The notes under the pieces were generated by a model. The model was not told where the DNA came from and did no database searches. It saw only the letters and a list, made by a program, of their open reading frames with translations. The position numbers were made by a program, and so were the translations under genes. DNA of 64,000 bases from the NCBI GenBank assembly GCA_028696165.1, contig JAQVHQ010000003.1:62001-126000 (forward strand). The letters run 5' to 3'. The first letter of the stretch is position 1, and each line of letters opens with the position of its first letter. This DNA comes from Lachnospiraceae bacterium (lineage in GTDB: Bacteria; Bacillota; Clostridia; Lachnospirales; Lachnospiraceae). This document shows positions 41,907 to 50,354 of this stretch, piece by piece.

Positions 41907-42607
41907 TGTTGAAGAGTAATACTCCTGCAGAACGTCTCTACAATGGTATGGTAAAAGAAAACCCGACATTTGTATTGATGCTTGGTATGTGTCCGACACT
42001 TGCGGTTACAACATCAGCGGTCAATGGACTTGGAATGGGATTGACCACGGCGGTTATCCTGATGATGTCTAACATGATGATTTCTGCACTTAGAAATATC
42101 ATACCGGATAAGGTTCGTGTTCCGGCATATATCGTAATTGTTGCTTCATTTGTTACCATTGTACAGTTTTTATTAGAGGGATTTATCCCGTCTCTGTATG
42201 ATGCTTTAGGAATTTACATTCCGCTTATTGTTGTTAACTGTATTATCCTTGGCCGTGCAGAAGCTTATGCTTCTAAGAATGCTGTAATACCATCCATCTT
42301 TGATGGTATTGGTATGGGACTTGGATTCACCATTGGACTAACTTGTATCGGTATGGTACGAGAGATTCTTGGTGCCGGACAGATATTTGGATTTCAGGTT
42401 ATGCCTTCTTCTTATGAGCCGCTTACTATCTTTATCCTGGCTCCTGGAGCATTCTTCGTACTGGCGACTCTGGTTGCGATTATGAATAAATTCAAAATCG
42501 GTGCAGGAAAACCTCGTGAAGATGGAAGCACCTGTTCAAAAGATGCCTGTGCATCCTGTGGCAACACAGCCTGCGGCGGTAAGATGTTTAAAATAGGAGA
42601 GGAATAG
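41906..42607 (+). CDS. rnfE: Rnf complex subunit E with Cys-rich C-terminal tail
   Basis: 233 residues, about six transmembrane helices. Cys29 (GMCPTLAVT) and Cys112 (NCIILGRAEA) are the pair that, with those of RnfA, hold the [2Fe-2S] cluster in the membrane. After the last helix there is an added tail of about 35 residues with Cys210, Cys215, Cys218 and Cys223 (pattern C-x4-C-x2-C-x4-C). Textbook RnfE ends soon after the last helix, so the tail is notable and might bind a metal or iron-sulfur cluster on the cytosolic side. Confidence 0.95.
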   Translation: MLKSNTPAERLYNGMVKENPTFVLMLGMCPTLAVTTSAVNGLGMGLTTAVILMMSNMMISALRNIIPDKVRVPAYIVIVASFVTIVQFLLEGFIPSLYDALGIYIPLIVVNCIILGRAEAYASKNAVIPSIFDGIGMGLGFTIGLTCIGMVREILGAGQIFGFQVMPSSYEPLTIFILAPGAFFVLATLVAIMNKFKIGAGKPREDGSTCSKDACASCGNTACGGKMFKIGEE

Positions 42608-42620
42608 GAGGACATAAAAA

Positions 42621-43196
42621 ATGGGTAATTTATTAATTATTGCCATTGGTTCCGCATTGGTTAATAACGTTGTATTAAGTCAGTTCTTAGGCTTATGTCC
42701 TTTCTTAGGCGTATCAAAGAAAATTGAGACCGCAGCAGGAATGGGCGGTGCCGTTATCTTCGTATTGACGTTATCATCCTTTGTAACCAGTTTGGTTTAC
42801 AAGTTTATATTAGTTCCAACAAATATGACTTATCTGCAGACTATCGTCTTTATTCTGGTAATTGCATGTCTGGTTCAGTTTGTTGAGATGTTTTTAAAGA
42901 AAGCTATGCCGCCCCTGTATAATTCACTGGGTGTATATCTTCCGTTGATAACTACAAACTGTGCAGTACTTGGTATCGCACTTACAAACGTACAGAAAGA
43001 ATATGGTATTTTAGAAGGTACCGTTAATGGTTTGGCAACTGCAGTAGGATTTACCATTGCTATCGTATTGATGGCTGGTATCCGTGAGAAAATTGAATTT
43101 AACGATGTTCCGAAAGCATTTCAGGGATTTCCGATTGTTTTACTGACCGCTGGTCTGATGGCAATCGCATTCTTCGGATTTTCGGGAATAATTTAA
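42621..43196 (+). CDS. rnfA: Rnf complex subunit A
   Basis: 191 residues, six transmembrane helices, sequence related to RnfE. Cys26 (GLCPFLGVSKK) and Cys113 (TNCAVLGIA) provide the second half of the membrane [2Fe-2S] site. It conducts electrons across the membrane with RnfE. It begins 13 bases after rnfE with a strong GGAGG. Confidence 0.97.
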   Translation: MGNLLIIAIGSALVNNVVLSQFLGLCPFLGVSKKIETAAGMGGAVIFVLTLSSFVTSLVYKFILVPTNMTYLQTIVFILVIACLVQFVEMFLKKAMPPLYNSLGVYLPLITTNCAVLGIALTNVQKEYGILEGTVNGLATAVGFTIAIVLMAGIREKIEFNDVPKAFQGFPIVLLTAGLMAIAFFGFSGII

Positions 43197-43208
43197 GGAG
43201 GCTTGGTG

Positions 43209-44000
43209 ATGAACATAGTAGGAATTGTAATTGCTGCGGTTATTGTCGGCGGTACCGGTCTCTTTATAGGCTTGTTCCTGGGATTTTTTGGCAAGAAATT
43301 TGCAGTAGAAGTAGATGAAAAAGAAGAGGCTGTCCGCGGACAGCTTCCAGGTAATAACTGTGGCGGGTGTGGTTTCCCAGGTTGTGATGGTCTGGCAAAA
43401 GCTATTGCTGCCGGTGAGGCTCCTGTAAATGGATGTCCCGTAGGCGGAGCAGATGTTGCTGCTGAAATCGCTAAGATTATGGGAGCAGAAGTTGCTGTAA
43501 GCGCTCGTCAGACTGCTTTTGTAAAATGCATGGGTGACTGTGAAAAGACGAAAGTAAATTATGAATACGATGGAGTAAAGGACTGTAGTATGCTGCAGTT
43601 TGTTCCATCAGGCGGACCAAAGAAATGTAATCATGGATGTCTTGGATTTGGATCCTGCGTGAAAGCATGTGGATTTGATGCGATTCATATAGTAGATGGT
43701 ATCGCAGTGGTTGATAAAGAAGCATGTAAAGCATGCGGCAAATGTGTTGCTGCCTGTCCACAGCATCTGATTGAACTGGTACCTTACGAACAGAATACAT
43801 TTGTAGCCTGCAGTTCAAAAGAAAAAGGCAAAACCGTTATGCAGGCCTGCGATGTAGGATGTATCGGATGTAAAAAATGCGAAAAAAATTGTGAGGCACA
43901 GGCAATTACTGTGGAAGATAACATTGCTCACATTGATTACAGCAAATGTACAAACTGTGGAAAATGTAAAGAAAATTGTCCAAGGAAATGTATTATATGA
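43209..44000 (+). CDS. rnfB: Rnf complex subunit B (ferredoxin-interacting)
   Basis: 263 residues from ATG 43209, 7 bases after AGGAGG. One N-terminal transmembrane helix (about 4-28), then the [4Fe-4S] motif with Cys51, Cys54, Cys59 and Cys76, a further cysteine region around residue 140 (KKCNHGCLGFGSCVKAC), and [4Fe-4S] motifs CKACGKCVAACP, CIGCKKCEKNC and CTNCGKCKENCP, so about six clusters in all. RnfB accepts electrons from reduced ferredoxin. apbE overlaps its stop by four bases. Confidence 0.97.
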   Translation: MNIVGIVIAAVIVGGTGLFIGLFLGFFGKKFAVEVDEKEEAVRGQLPGNNCGGCGFPGCDGLAKAIAAGEAPVNGCPVGGADVAAEIAKIMGAEVAVSARQTAFVKCMGDCEKTKVNYEYDGVKDCSMLQFVPSGGPKKCNHGCLGFGSCVKACGFDAIHIVDGIAVVDKEACKACGKCVAACPQHLIELVPYEQNTFVACSSKEKGKTVMQACDVGCIGCKKCEKNCEAQAITVEDNIAHIDYSKCTNCGKCKENCPRKCII

Positions 44001-44962
44001 GATATAGAAAATTACAGATAGGTTTCTGTAGCTTTCTGCTGATGGTTTTCTTATGTGGCTGTAAAAGTCAGCCACAGATGGTATCAAAAAGTGGTTTTTA
44101 TTTTGATACTGTTATTAATATTGAAATTGAAAGTGACCGGGGGGAAGCACTCTTAGATGAGTGCTTCTCCTTGTGTGACCATATAGAAAAAACATTCAGC
44201 AGAACTTTAGAAACCAGCGAATTATATCAGTTAAATCATCGCACCTCTAATCAGGTAGAAGTATCAGAAGAACTGGCAGATTTGATTTCTCTTGGTTTAG
44301 AGTATGGGGAATTAACAGAAGGTGCTTTTGATATTACAATTGCACCGATATCAGACTTGTGGGATTTTAAATCCGATAATCCTGCTGTGCCCAGTCAGGA
44401 ATCAATAGATGAGGCATTGCGTGCGGTAGATTATACAAAGGTGCATGTTGCAGGAAACACAATAACTTTTGACAATGAATATACACAGATTGATCTAGGT
44501 GCTGTAGCAAAAGGATATGCTGCTGATTCATTAAAAGAATATTTGACAAGCGAGGGGATTTCTACTGGAATTATTAATCTGGGAGGCAATGTCCTGACAA
44601 TAGGCGAAAAGGATGATGGTGGCTCCTGGAATGTTGGAATACAAAAACCTTTCTCTGAGAGAAATGAAATCATTACACAGATAGCTGTACAGGATAAGTC
44701 CGTTGTGTCTTCCGGTATATATGAAAGATATTTTAAACAAGACGAACAGCTATACCATCATATCTTAGATCCAAAGACTGGATACCCGGTACAAACTGAT
44801 TTGTGGCAGACAACCATAGTATCAGATTTGTCGGTACAAGGTGATTTACTTAGTACTAGTTGTATGCTGCTTGGATATGACAAAGCAAAAGAATTATTGC
44901 AGCAATTTCCTGAAGCAGCAGCATATTTTGTGGATGCCCAGGGACAGCTTATAGAAAATTAA
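43997..44962 (+). CDS. apbE: FAD:protein FMN transferase lipoprotein
   Basis: 321 residues from ATG 43997, in ATGA overlap with the rnfB stop. A lipoprotein signal peptide ends in FLCGC (lipobox, Cys near residue 22), so it is on the outer face of the membrane. ApbE motifs are FDTVINIE (near 30), SELYQLN, GAFDITIAPISDLW (near 110), IDLGAVAKGYAADSLK (near 165) and GGNVLTIG; the C-terminal region LDPKTGYPV holds metal-binding residues. It attaches FMN to Thr of RnfD and RnfG, which are encoded in the same operon. Confidence 0.96.
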   Translation: MRYRKLQIGFCSFLLMVFLCGCKSQPQMVSKSGFYFDTVINIEIESDRGEALLDECFSLCDHIEKTFSRTLETSELYQLNHRTSNQVEVSEELADLISLGLEYGELTEGAFDITIAPISDLWDFKSDNPAVPSQESIDEALRAVDYTKVHVAGNTITFDNEYTQIDLGAVAKGYAADSLKEYLTSEGISTGIINLGGNVLTIGEKDDGGSWNVGIQKPFSERNEIITQIAVQDKSVVSSGIYERYFKQDEQLYHHILDPKTGYPVQTDLWQTTIVSDLSVQGDLLSTSCMLLGYDKAKELLQQFPEAAAYFVDAQGQLIEN

Positions 44963-45020
44963 TGTTAAATTGACAGAACACGTATTTGCTTTTTGAAATA
45001 TCCTATGTTATGATGAGGAA

Positions 45021-45377
45021 ATGAAAAAAAGAGATATTATTTTAATTAGTATATTTATAGCCATAGCGGCTCTTGGTTTTGGCATTAGCAGATGGCCGAG
45101 CTTATCGGATAAAGAAGCAATTCTTAAAATCAGTGTACAGGGTGAGACCTATGGAGAGTATTCACTCAAACAGAATCAAACGATAGAGATTGGCAGTACA
45201 AATACTTGTGAAATTAAGGATGGAAAAGTGCATATGATTCAAGCTGACTGTCCAGATAAGCTATGTATGGACTTTACAGCCATTGATAAAGATGGTGGAA
45301 GCATAGTATGCCTGCCTAATCAAGTGGTTTTAGAAATAGTGACTGATAACCAGAATATAGACAGTATTGCAGGATAA
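45021..45377 (+). CDS. NusG domain II-containing membrane-anchored protein
   Basis: 118 residues: one N-terminal transmembrane helix (about 6-24) and an outside domain of the NusG_II type with ISVQGETYGEYSL and ADCPDKLCMDF..CLPNQVVLEI; the C-x5-C and CLPN elements are typical of the group found next to ApbE, Rnf and Gx transporter genes in Firmicutes. Function is not established; a link to flavin-based extracytosolic electron transfer is suggested by neighbours. GAGGAA lies before ATG 45021. Confidence 0.75.
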   Translation: MKKRDIILISIFIAIAALGFGISRWPSLSDKEAILKISVQGETYGEYSLKQNQTIEIGSTNTCEIKDGKVHMIQADCPDKLCMDFTAIDKDGGSIVCLPNQVVLEIVTDNQNIDSIAG

Positions 45378-45380
45378 AAA

Positions 45381-45890
45381 ATGGACAAAGAAAAATTGGC
45401 TTATAAAAAATTAGCTTATATGGGATTGTTTTGTGCCCTTGCTATATTGATGGGATATATCGAAGCTATTTTACCCATTCATATAGGAATCCCCGGTGTA
45501 AAGCTGGGTATTGTAAACATAGTAATTATATTTGTGTTCTACACGCTGGGATGGAAGGAAGCTTTAACAATTTCTGTTATCAGAATATTTGTGGTGGGAT
45601 TTCTGTTTGGTAATTTATACAGTATTTTATTTAGCCTTGCAGGGGGTGTTTTAAGCTTTCTTGTCATGCTGATATTAAAGAAATTTCATTTCCATATTCT
45701 CACTGTGAGTATAGCGGGCGGTATTACACATAATTTAGGGCAGCTTCTTATAGCTTCCTTCGTGGTGCAGGTATATAGTCTGATGTATTTTATGCCCATT
45801 ATGATAGTGGCGGGTGTGGCCGCAGGGGCTGTTATTGGATACCTGGGACACCTTGCAATTAAGAGACTTGCTTATCTTATGCCAAAGTAG
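45381..45890 (+). CDS. Gx transporter family membrane protein (heptaprenyl diphosphate synthase component I-like)
   Basis: 169 residues, about five transmembrane helices, starting 3 bases after the NusG-II gene. Family marks are LAYMGLFCALAILMGYIE, IPGVKLGIVNIVIIF and AGGITHNLGQLLIASFVV. Proteins of this family (PF07456) are often labelled heptaprenyl diphosphate synthase component I but look like small ECF/S-component-like transporters. The conserved rnf-apbE-NusG_II-Gx neighbourhood suggests import of a flavin, quinone or isoprenoid-related compound; the substrate is unknown. Confidence 0.8.
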   Translation: MDKEKLAYKKLAYMGLFCALAILMGYIEAILPIHIGIPGVKLGIVNIVIIFVFYTLGWKEALTISVIRIFVVGFLFGNLYSILFSLAGGVLSFLVMLILKKFHFHILTVSIAGGITHNLGQLLIASFVVQVYSLMYFMPIMIVAGVAAGAVIGYLGHLAIKRLAYLMPK

Positions 45891-45928
45891 TATTAGAAAA
45901 TTAAATATAAACGATTTGGAGGAAGAAT

Positions 45929-46537
45929 ATGATATCATTTGTAAAAGGTATAGTAGAAGAAATGGGAGAAAATTTCCTTGTGTTAGACCACCAGGGACTT
46001 GGTTTTCTTATATTTATGCCGGGTTCTTCTCTTGATCGTCTTCAAATCGGAGAAGAATATAAGATATATACTTATATGAATGTCCGGGAAGATGCTATGG
46101 AATTATTTGGCTTTCTCTCAAAGGATGATTTGGAATTCTTCCGCCTTTTAATAACCGTAAATGGTATCGGACCTAAAGGAGCTATTGGAATACTGTCGGG
46201 ATTGGATGCGGATACGCTTCGCTTTGCAATTCTTTCTGATGATGCAGCGACGATTGCAAAAGCACCGGGAATTGGCAAGAAGACAGCTTCTAAAGTCATA
46301 CTGGAGCTAAAAGACAAGATACATCTGGAGGATGCTTTTGAGAAGAAATTAGAACATCAAAGTGAAACATCCGTTGGACAGATGAAAGAAGCTTCTAAAG
46401 AAGCGATAGAAGCTTTAAGTGCTTTGGGATATTCTAACGCAGATGCCATGCAGGCGGTACGTAAAGTGGAAAATATTGATAATATGAGTGTGGAACAGAT
46501 ATTAAAAGAAGCTTTAAAACATCTGGCATGGCTGTAG
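45929..46537 (+). CDS. ruvA: Holliday junction ATP-dependent DNA helicase subunit RuvA
   Basis: 202 residues. OB-fold N-terminal domain, two helix-hairpin-helix motifs (RLLITVNGIGPKGAIGIL and AKAPGIGKKTASKVILELKDK), and a C-terminal domain III (about 155-200) that contacts RuvB. It binds four-way junctions as a tetramer. ruvB follows after 31 bases. GGAGG precedes the start. Confidence 0.98.
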   Translation: MISFVKGIVEEMGENFLVLDHQGLGFLIFMPGSSLDRLQIGEEYKIYTYMNVREDAMELFGFLSKDDLEFFRLLITVNGIGPKGAIGILSGLDADTLRFAILSDDAATIAKAPGIGKKTASKVILELKDKIHLEDAFEKKLEHQSETSVGQMKEASKEAIEALSALGYSNADAMQAVRKVENIDNMSVEQILKEALKHLAWL

Positions 46538-46568
46538 TATCAAGTGAAATAATAGGGGAATGTAAATT

Positions 46569-47576
46569 ATGAAAAAACGTATCATAACCACAGATATAAT
46601 AGAAGAAGAGCAGAAGGAAGAGGCAAATCTCCGCCCGCAGACTCTTGATACTTATATCGGTCAGGAACGTACAAAGAGTCAGCTGCGTATCTATATCGAA
46701 GCTGCAAAACAGCGTCAGGATGCGCTGGATCATGTATTGTTCTATGGACCACCTGGATTGGGTAAGACTACTTTAGCAGGAATTATTGCAAATGAGATGG
46801 GAACTCATATGAAAGTAACCAGTGGACCTGCTATTGAAAAACCAGGAGAGATGGCAGCTGTTTTAAACGGACTGCAGGAAGGAGATGTCCTTTTTGTAGA
46901 TGAGATACATCGTTTAAACCGTCAAGTGGAAGAAGTACTGTATCCTGCTATGGAGGATTATGCTATTGATATCATGATTGGAAAAGGTGCGTCTGCTCGT
47001 TCCATTCGATTAGATTTGCCCAAATTTACTCTGGTAGGAGCGACGACAAGAGCTGGTATGCTTACCGCTCCTTTGCGTGACCGTTTTGGCGTGATTCATC
47101 ATTTAGAATACTATAATGATGAGGAATTAAAAACAATCATACTTCGTTCAGCACAGGTACTTGGCGTTGGCATTGACGAAGAAGGTGCAGCAATGCTTGC
47201 CAGTCGTTCAAGAGGAACCCCTCGAATTGCCAATCGTCTGTTAAAGAGAGTCCGTGATTTCGCACAAGTACGCTATGATGGCATTATTACAGCATCTATA
47301 GCCCAGACTGCATGTGATTTACTGGAAGTGGATCGTTACGGTCTTGATCAGATAGATAGAAAAATAATGGTTACTATGATACAGTACTTTCAGGGAGGCC
47401 CTGTCGGGTTAGATACGCTGGCAGCTTCAATAGGCGAGGATTCAGGAACCATAGAGGAGGTTTATGAACCTTATCTGATACAGCATGGATTTATCGTACG
47501 CACTCCGAGGGGAAGAGTGGTGACCGATAAAGCTTATGAACATCTTGGACTTCCCAAGGGTGATGAGGAAGTATAA
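46569..47576 (+). CDS. ruvB: Holliday junction ATP-dependent DNA helicase subunit RuvB
   Basis: 335 residues. Walker [13 protein letters not shown] (near residue 59), Walker [10 protein letters not shown] (near 110), sensor 1 GATTRAGM (near 160), arginine finger in LRDRFG, and C-terminal winged helix with RTPRGRV. It is the motor of branch migration. A small hairpin without T-run follows the gene (TTTACAATC/GATTGTGAA at about 47580-47600). Confidence 0.98.
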   Translation: MKKRIITTDIIEEEQKEEANLRPQTLDTYIGQERTKSQLRIYIEAAKQRQDALDHVLFYGPPGLGKTTLAGIIANEMGTHMKVTSGPAIEKPGEMAAVLNGLQEGDVLFVDEIHRLNRQVEEVLYPAMEDYAIDIMIGKGASARSIRLDLPKFTLVGATTRAGMLTAPLRDRFGVIHHLEYYNDEELKTIILRSAQVLGVGIDEEGAAMLASRSRGTPRIANRLLKRVRDFAQVRYDGIITASIAQTACDLLEVDRYGLDQIDRKIMVTMIQYFQGGPVGLDTLAASIGEDSGTIEEVYEPYLIQHGFIVRTPRGRVVTDKAYEHLGLPKGDEEV

Positions 47577-47623
47577 ATCTTTACAATCAAGATTGTGAAT
47601 TTGGTGATTTTCGAAATAAACAG

Positions 47624-47651
47624 TTGTTTTTCTTGAAAATTCGATTATAAT
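47624..47651 (+). promoter_or_regulatory. SigA promoter for zapA
   Basis: TTGTTT (47624-47629), 16-base spacer, TATAAT (47646-47651), about 37 bases before the gene. Confidence 0.6.
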
Positions 47652-47687
47652 AGACTTATAACATATGCAAAGCAAAGGAGTATAGAT

Positions 47688-48095
47688 ATGTCAACAAAGA
47701 ACACGACGCAGGTTCTTATTGCAGGGAAGATAGTGACCATATGTGGCTATGAAAGTGAAGAATATTTACAGAAAGTAGCTACTTATTTGAATAATAAAAT
47801 TTCAGAATTGACAGAGCTGCCAGGATACAATCGCCAGCCGGTAGATACAAAGAATACATTGCTGAGTCTCAACATTACAGATGATTATTTTAAAGCAAAA
47901 AAACAGGCTGAGATTTTAGAGGAAGATCTTCAGATGAAGGATCGGGAGATGTATGATTTAAAGCATGAGCTTATTGCTCTTCAGGTGCAGCTTGAGAATG
48001 CGAAGAAAGAAATTGAACGCATGAAACAGGAGCAGCTTGCCATGAAGAATAAATCATCCCAATTAGAGATGAATGTGAAGGATTTATTAAAGTAA
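47688..48095 (+). CDS. zapA: Cell division protein ZapA
   Basis: 135 residues. N-terminal ZapA domain (VLIAGKIVTICGYESEEYLQKVATYLNNKI split over residues about 9-40) and a long C-terminal coiled coil (about 70-130). ZapA bundles FtsZ filaments at midcell. Longer than Gram-negative ZapA because of the extended coiled coil, which is common in Clostridia. Start preceded by AAAGGAG. Confidence 0.9.
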   Translation: MSTKNTTQVLIAGKIVTICGYESEEYLQKVATYLNNKISELTELPGYNRQPVDTKNTLLSLNITDDYFKAKKQAEILEEDLQMKDREMYDLKHELIALQVQLENAKKEIERMKQEQLAMKNKSSQLEMNVKDLLK

Positions 48096-48105
48096 TACAT
48101 ACTGT

Positions 48106-48142
48106 GGGGGATTGCTTAAGCAAGTAATCTCTCTATTTTTTT
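48106..48142 (+). terminator. Terminator of zapA
   Basis: GGGGGATTGCTT (48106-48117) pairs with AAGTAATCTCTC (48122-48133) with three G-U pairs, loop AAGC, then TATTTTTTT. Confidence 0.85.
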
Positions 48143-48159
48143 GAGAAAAAGGAGTTTTT

Positions 48160-50346
48160 ATGAAGACAGAATTATTGGCGCCTGCCGGTTCTATTGAAAG
48201 TTTAAAAGCAGCTATTGAGGCTGGTGCAGATGCAGTATATATAGGTGGAAGCAGATTCGGAGCACGTGCTTATGCAGATAATCCCGAGGAGGATGTGCTG
48301 TTAGAGGGCATCTCTTATGCACATCTTCGTGGCAGGAAGATATATATGACTGTGAATACTCTGCTAAAAAACCAGGAATTAGGACAGGATTTCTATGATT
48401 ATCTGCTGCCTTATTATAAAGCAGGATTGGATGCTGTTATTGTACAGGATATGGGAGTCTTTCGCTTCATTCACCAGGCTTTTCCGGATCTTGATATACA
48501 TGCCAGCACACAGATGGCTATAACTGGGGTGGGAAGTGCAAAATTACTGGAGTCTATGGGAGCTACACGTGTAGTAACAGCCAGAGAATTAACTTTAGAA
48601 GAAATAGCTGCAATTCACAAAGCATCATCTGTGGAAATAGAGAGTTTTGTACATGGAGCTTTGTGTTATTGCTATTCAGGAGAATGCCTGTTTAGCAGTA
48701 TGCTTGGAGGAAGAAGTGGTAACCGTGGCAGATGTGCACAGCCATGCAGGTTATCCTATGAAGTATATGAGCATAATGATCGCATATCAAGCCAACAGGA
48801 GGGGTATCCGCTCAGCACTAAAGATATGTGTACCATAGAGATTCTTCCGGAGATAATACAATCTGGAGTTTATTCTCTAAAAATTGAAGGTCGAATGAAA
48901 AAACCGGAATATACTGCCGGGGTAGTCAGTATATATCGCAAATATCTGGACTTATATGAAAAAGATCCCAGGAATTATTGTGTGGCTAAGAGCGATTTGC
49001 AGACACTTTATGATATCTATAACCGCGATGGTTTTCACACAGGTTATTATAAGGATTATAATGGTCCTGCTATGATAGCACGATGGAATAAGAAGCAGGA
49101 AAAGACAAAAAGAAATGAAGACGTTTTTCAGAAAATTCAAAATAAATATATTCAGGCAGAATCAAAACTTCCGGTTCAGTTAAAACTTCAATTAAAGAAG
49201 AATGAACCGGCAGTGTTGACTGCAACAAGTAAAGATGTTTCATATCGTGCAGAAGGAGAAACTGTCTTATTAGCTCAAAATCGGCCGTTATCCAAAGAAC
49301 AGGTAGAAAAAAAGATAAGTCAGCTGGGCAATACAGACTTTACAGCAGAAAAACTTGATATACAGATGGATTTAGATGCTTTTCTTCCTATAGGGAAAAT
49401 AAATGAGTTGAGAAGAGATGCTATTTGCGGATTAAAAGAAAAATTATTAAGCAGCACTATGCGTGAAACTAAGGAACACACATATACAAATATGCAGAAT
49501 TCAAATGCCCTTGAAACAGAGGAGCGCATTTATGTAGAGACTGCTACCGATGCACAATTTACAGAGGCTCTAAAATTCTCATGGGTGGACGGCATCTATC
49601 TGGATCTTGGCATGTGTACATCTTCTCAAGGCGAGGTAAACACAGACGCAGTGAGCAGATATATACGTTTATGCAAAGACAACGGAAAGATTTGCTGTTT
49701 GAGTTATCCCTACATGACGCGTGGAAACAAGGCAGATTATTCTCAATATGTAAATAGCTGGATACAGGAAGGTATCCAGGGCATTCTGGTCCGGAATCTG
49801 GATAATTATGAAAATCTTAAGAATATGGGACTTGAGAAACAAATTATCTTAGATTATAATCTCTATACGATGAATAATCTGGCGCTTGATCAATATAAAG
49901 CACTTGGTTATTTGAGAAACACAATCCCTTACGAACTAAATGAAAAGGAACTGTATCATCGAAGAAATGCAAATAGTGAAATGATTGTATATGGTTATAT
50001 ACCATTAATGATATCTGCACAATGTGTCAAAAAAAACTATGACAGATGCACTAAAAAACAGGATGTTTTATATCTGAAAGACAGGTATCAGAAAAAGTTT
50101 CCGGTAAAATGTAATTGCCATTCCTGCTATAATACAATTTATAATTCTGTTCCACTGATGTTATGGACTGAAAAAAAGGCATTTCGCCGTATGGGTATTT
50201 CCAATTACAGATTATCTTTTACGCTGGAGAATCAGACACAGACAAATCAGATTTTGCGGGATTTTGAACAAGGATTTATAAAAGAAGAAAAAACTTCTAT
50301 AAAATGGGATTATACAAAAGGTCATTTTAAAAGAGGAGTAGAATAG
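48160..50346 (+). CDS. U32 family protein (YrrO/RlhA-like)
   Basis: 728 residues. Starts LLAPAGSIESLKAAIEAGADAVYIGG, the U32 entry motif of the TIM-barrel half; the U32 signature with cysteines is at about residues 168-200 (FVHGALCYCYSGECLFSS, GRSGNRGRCAQPCRL). The C-terminal part carries more Cys (CNCHSC near residue 650), probably iron-sulfur ligands. Although named collagenase-like peptidases, characterised members hydroxylate RNA bases with prephenate (RlhA, TrhP). That makes an RNA-modification role more likely than proteolysis. Confidence 0.85.
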   Translation: MKTELLAPAGSIESLKAAIEAGADAVYIGGSRFGARAYADNPEEDVLLEGISYAHLRGRKIYMTVNTLLKNQELGQDFYDYLLPYYKAGLDAVIVQDMGVFRFIHQAFPDLDIHASTQMAITGVGSAKLLESMGATRVVTARELTLEEIAAIHKASSVEIESFVHGALCYCYSGECLFSSMLGGRSGNRGRCAQPCRLSYEVYEHNDRISSQQEGYPLSTKDMCTIEILPEIIQSGVYSLKIEGRMKKPEYTAGVVSIYRKYLDLYEKDPRNYCVAKSDLQTLYDIYNRDGFHTGYYKDYNGPAMIARWNKKQEKTKRNEDVFQKIQNKYIQAESKLPVQLKLQLKKNEPAVLTATSKDVSYRAEGETVLLAQNRPLSKEQVEKKISQLGNTDFTAEKLDIQMDLDAFLPIGKINELRRDAICGLKEKLLSSTMRETKEHTYTNMQNSNALETEERIYVETATDAQFTEALKFSWVDGIYLDLGMCTSSQGEVNTDAVSRYIRLCKDNGKICCLSYPYMTRGNKADYSQYVNSWIQEGIQGILVRNLDNYENLKNMGLEKQIILDYNLYTMNNLALDQYKALGYLRNTIPYELNEKELYHRRNANSEMIVYGYIPLMISAQCVKKNYDRCTKKQDVLYLKDRYQKKFPVKCNCHSCYNTIYNSVPLMLWTEKKAFRRMGISNYRLSFTLENQTQTNQILRDFEQGFIKEEKTSIKWDYTKGHFKRGVE

Positions 50347-50354
50347 GAGTTATT

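Noticed and set aside
44970..45014. Promoter before the NusG-II gene (TTGACA at 44970 or TTGCTT at 44986 with TATGAT at 45009)
   Set aside because: TTGACA has no -10 at correct distance, and the TTGCTT-17-TATGAT option would start transcription at the ATG itself, leaving no room for the ribosome binding site.
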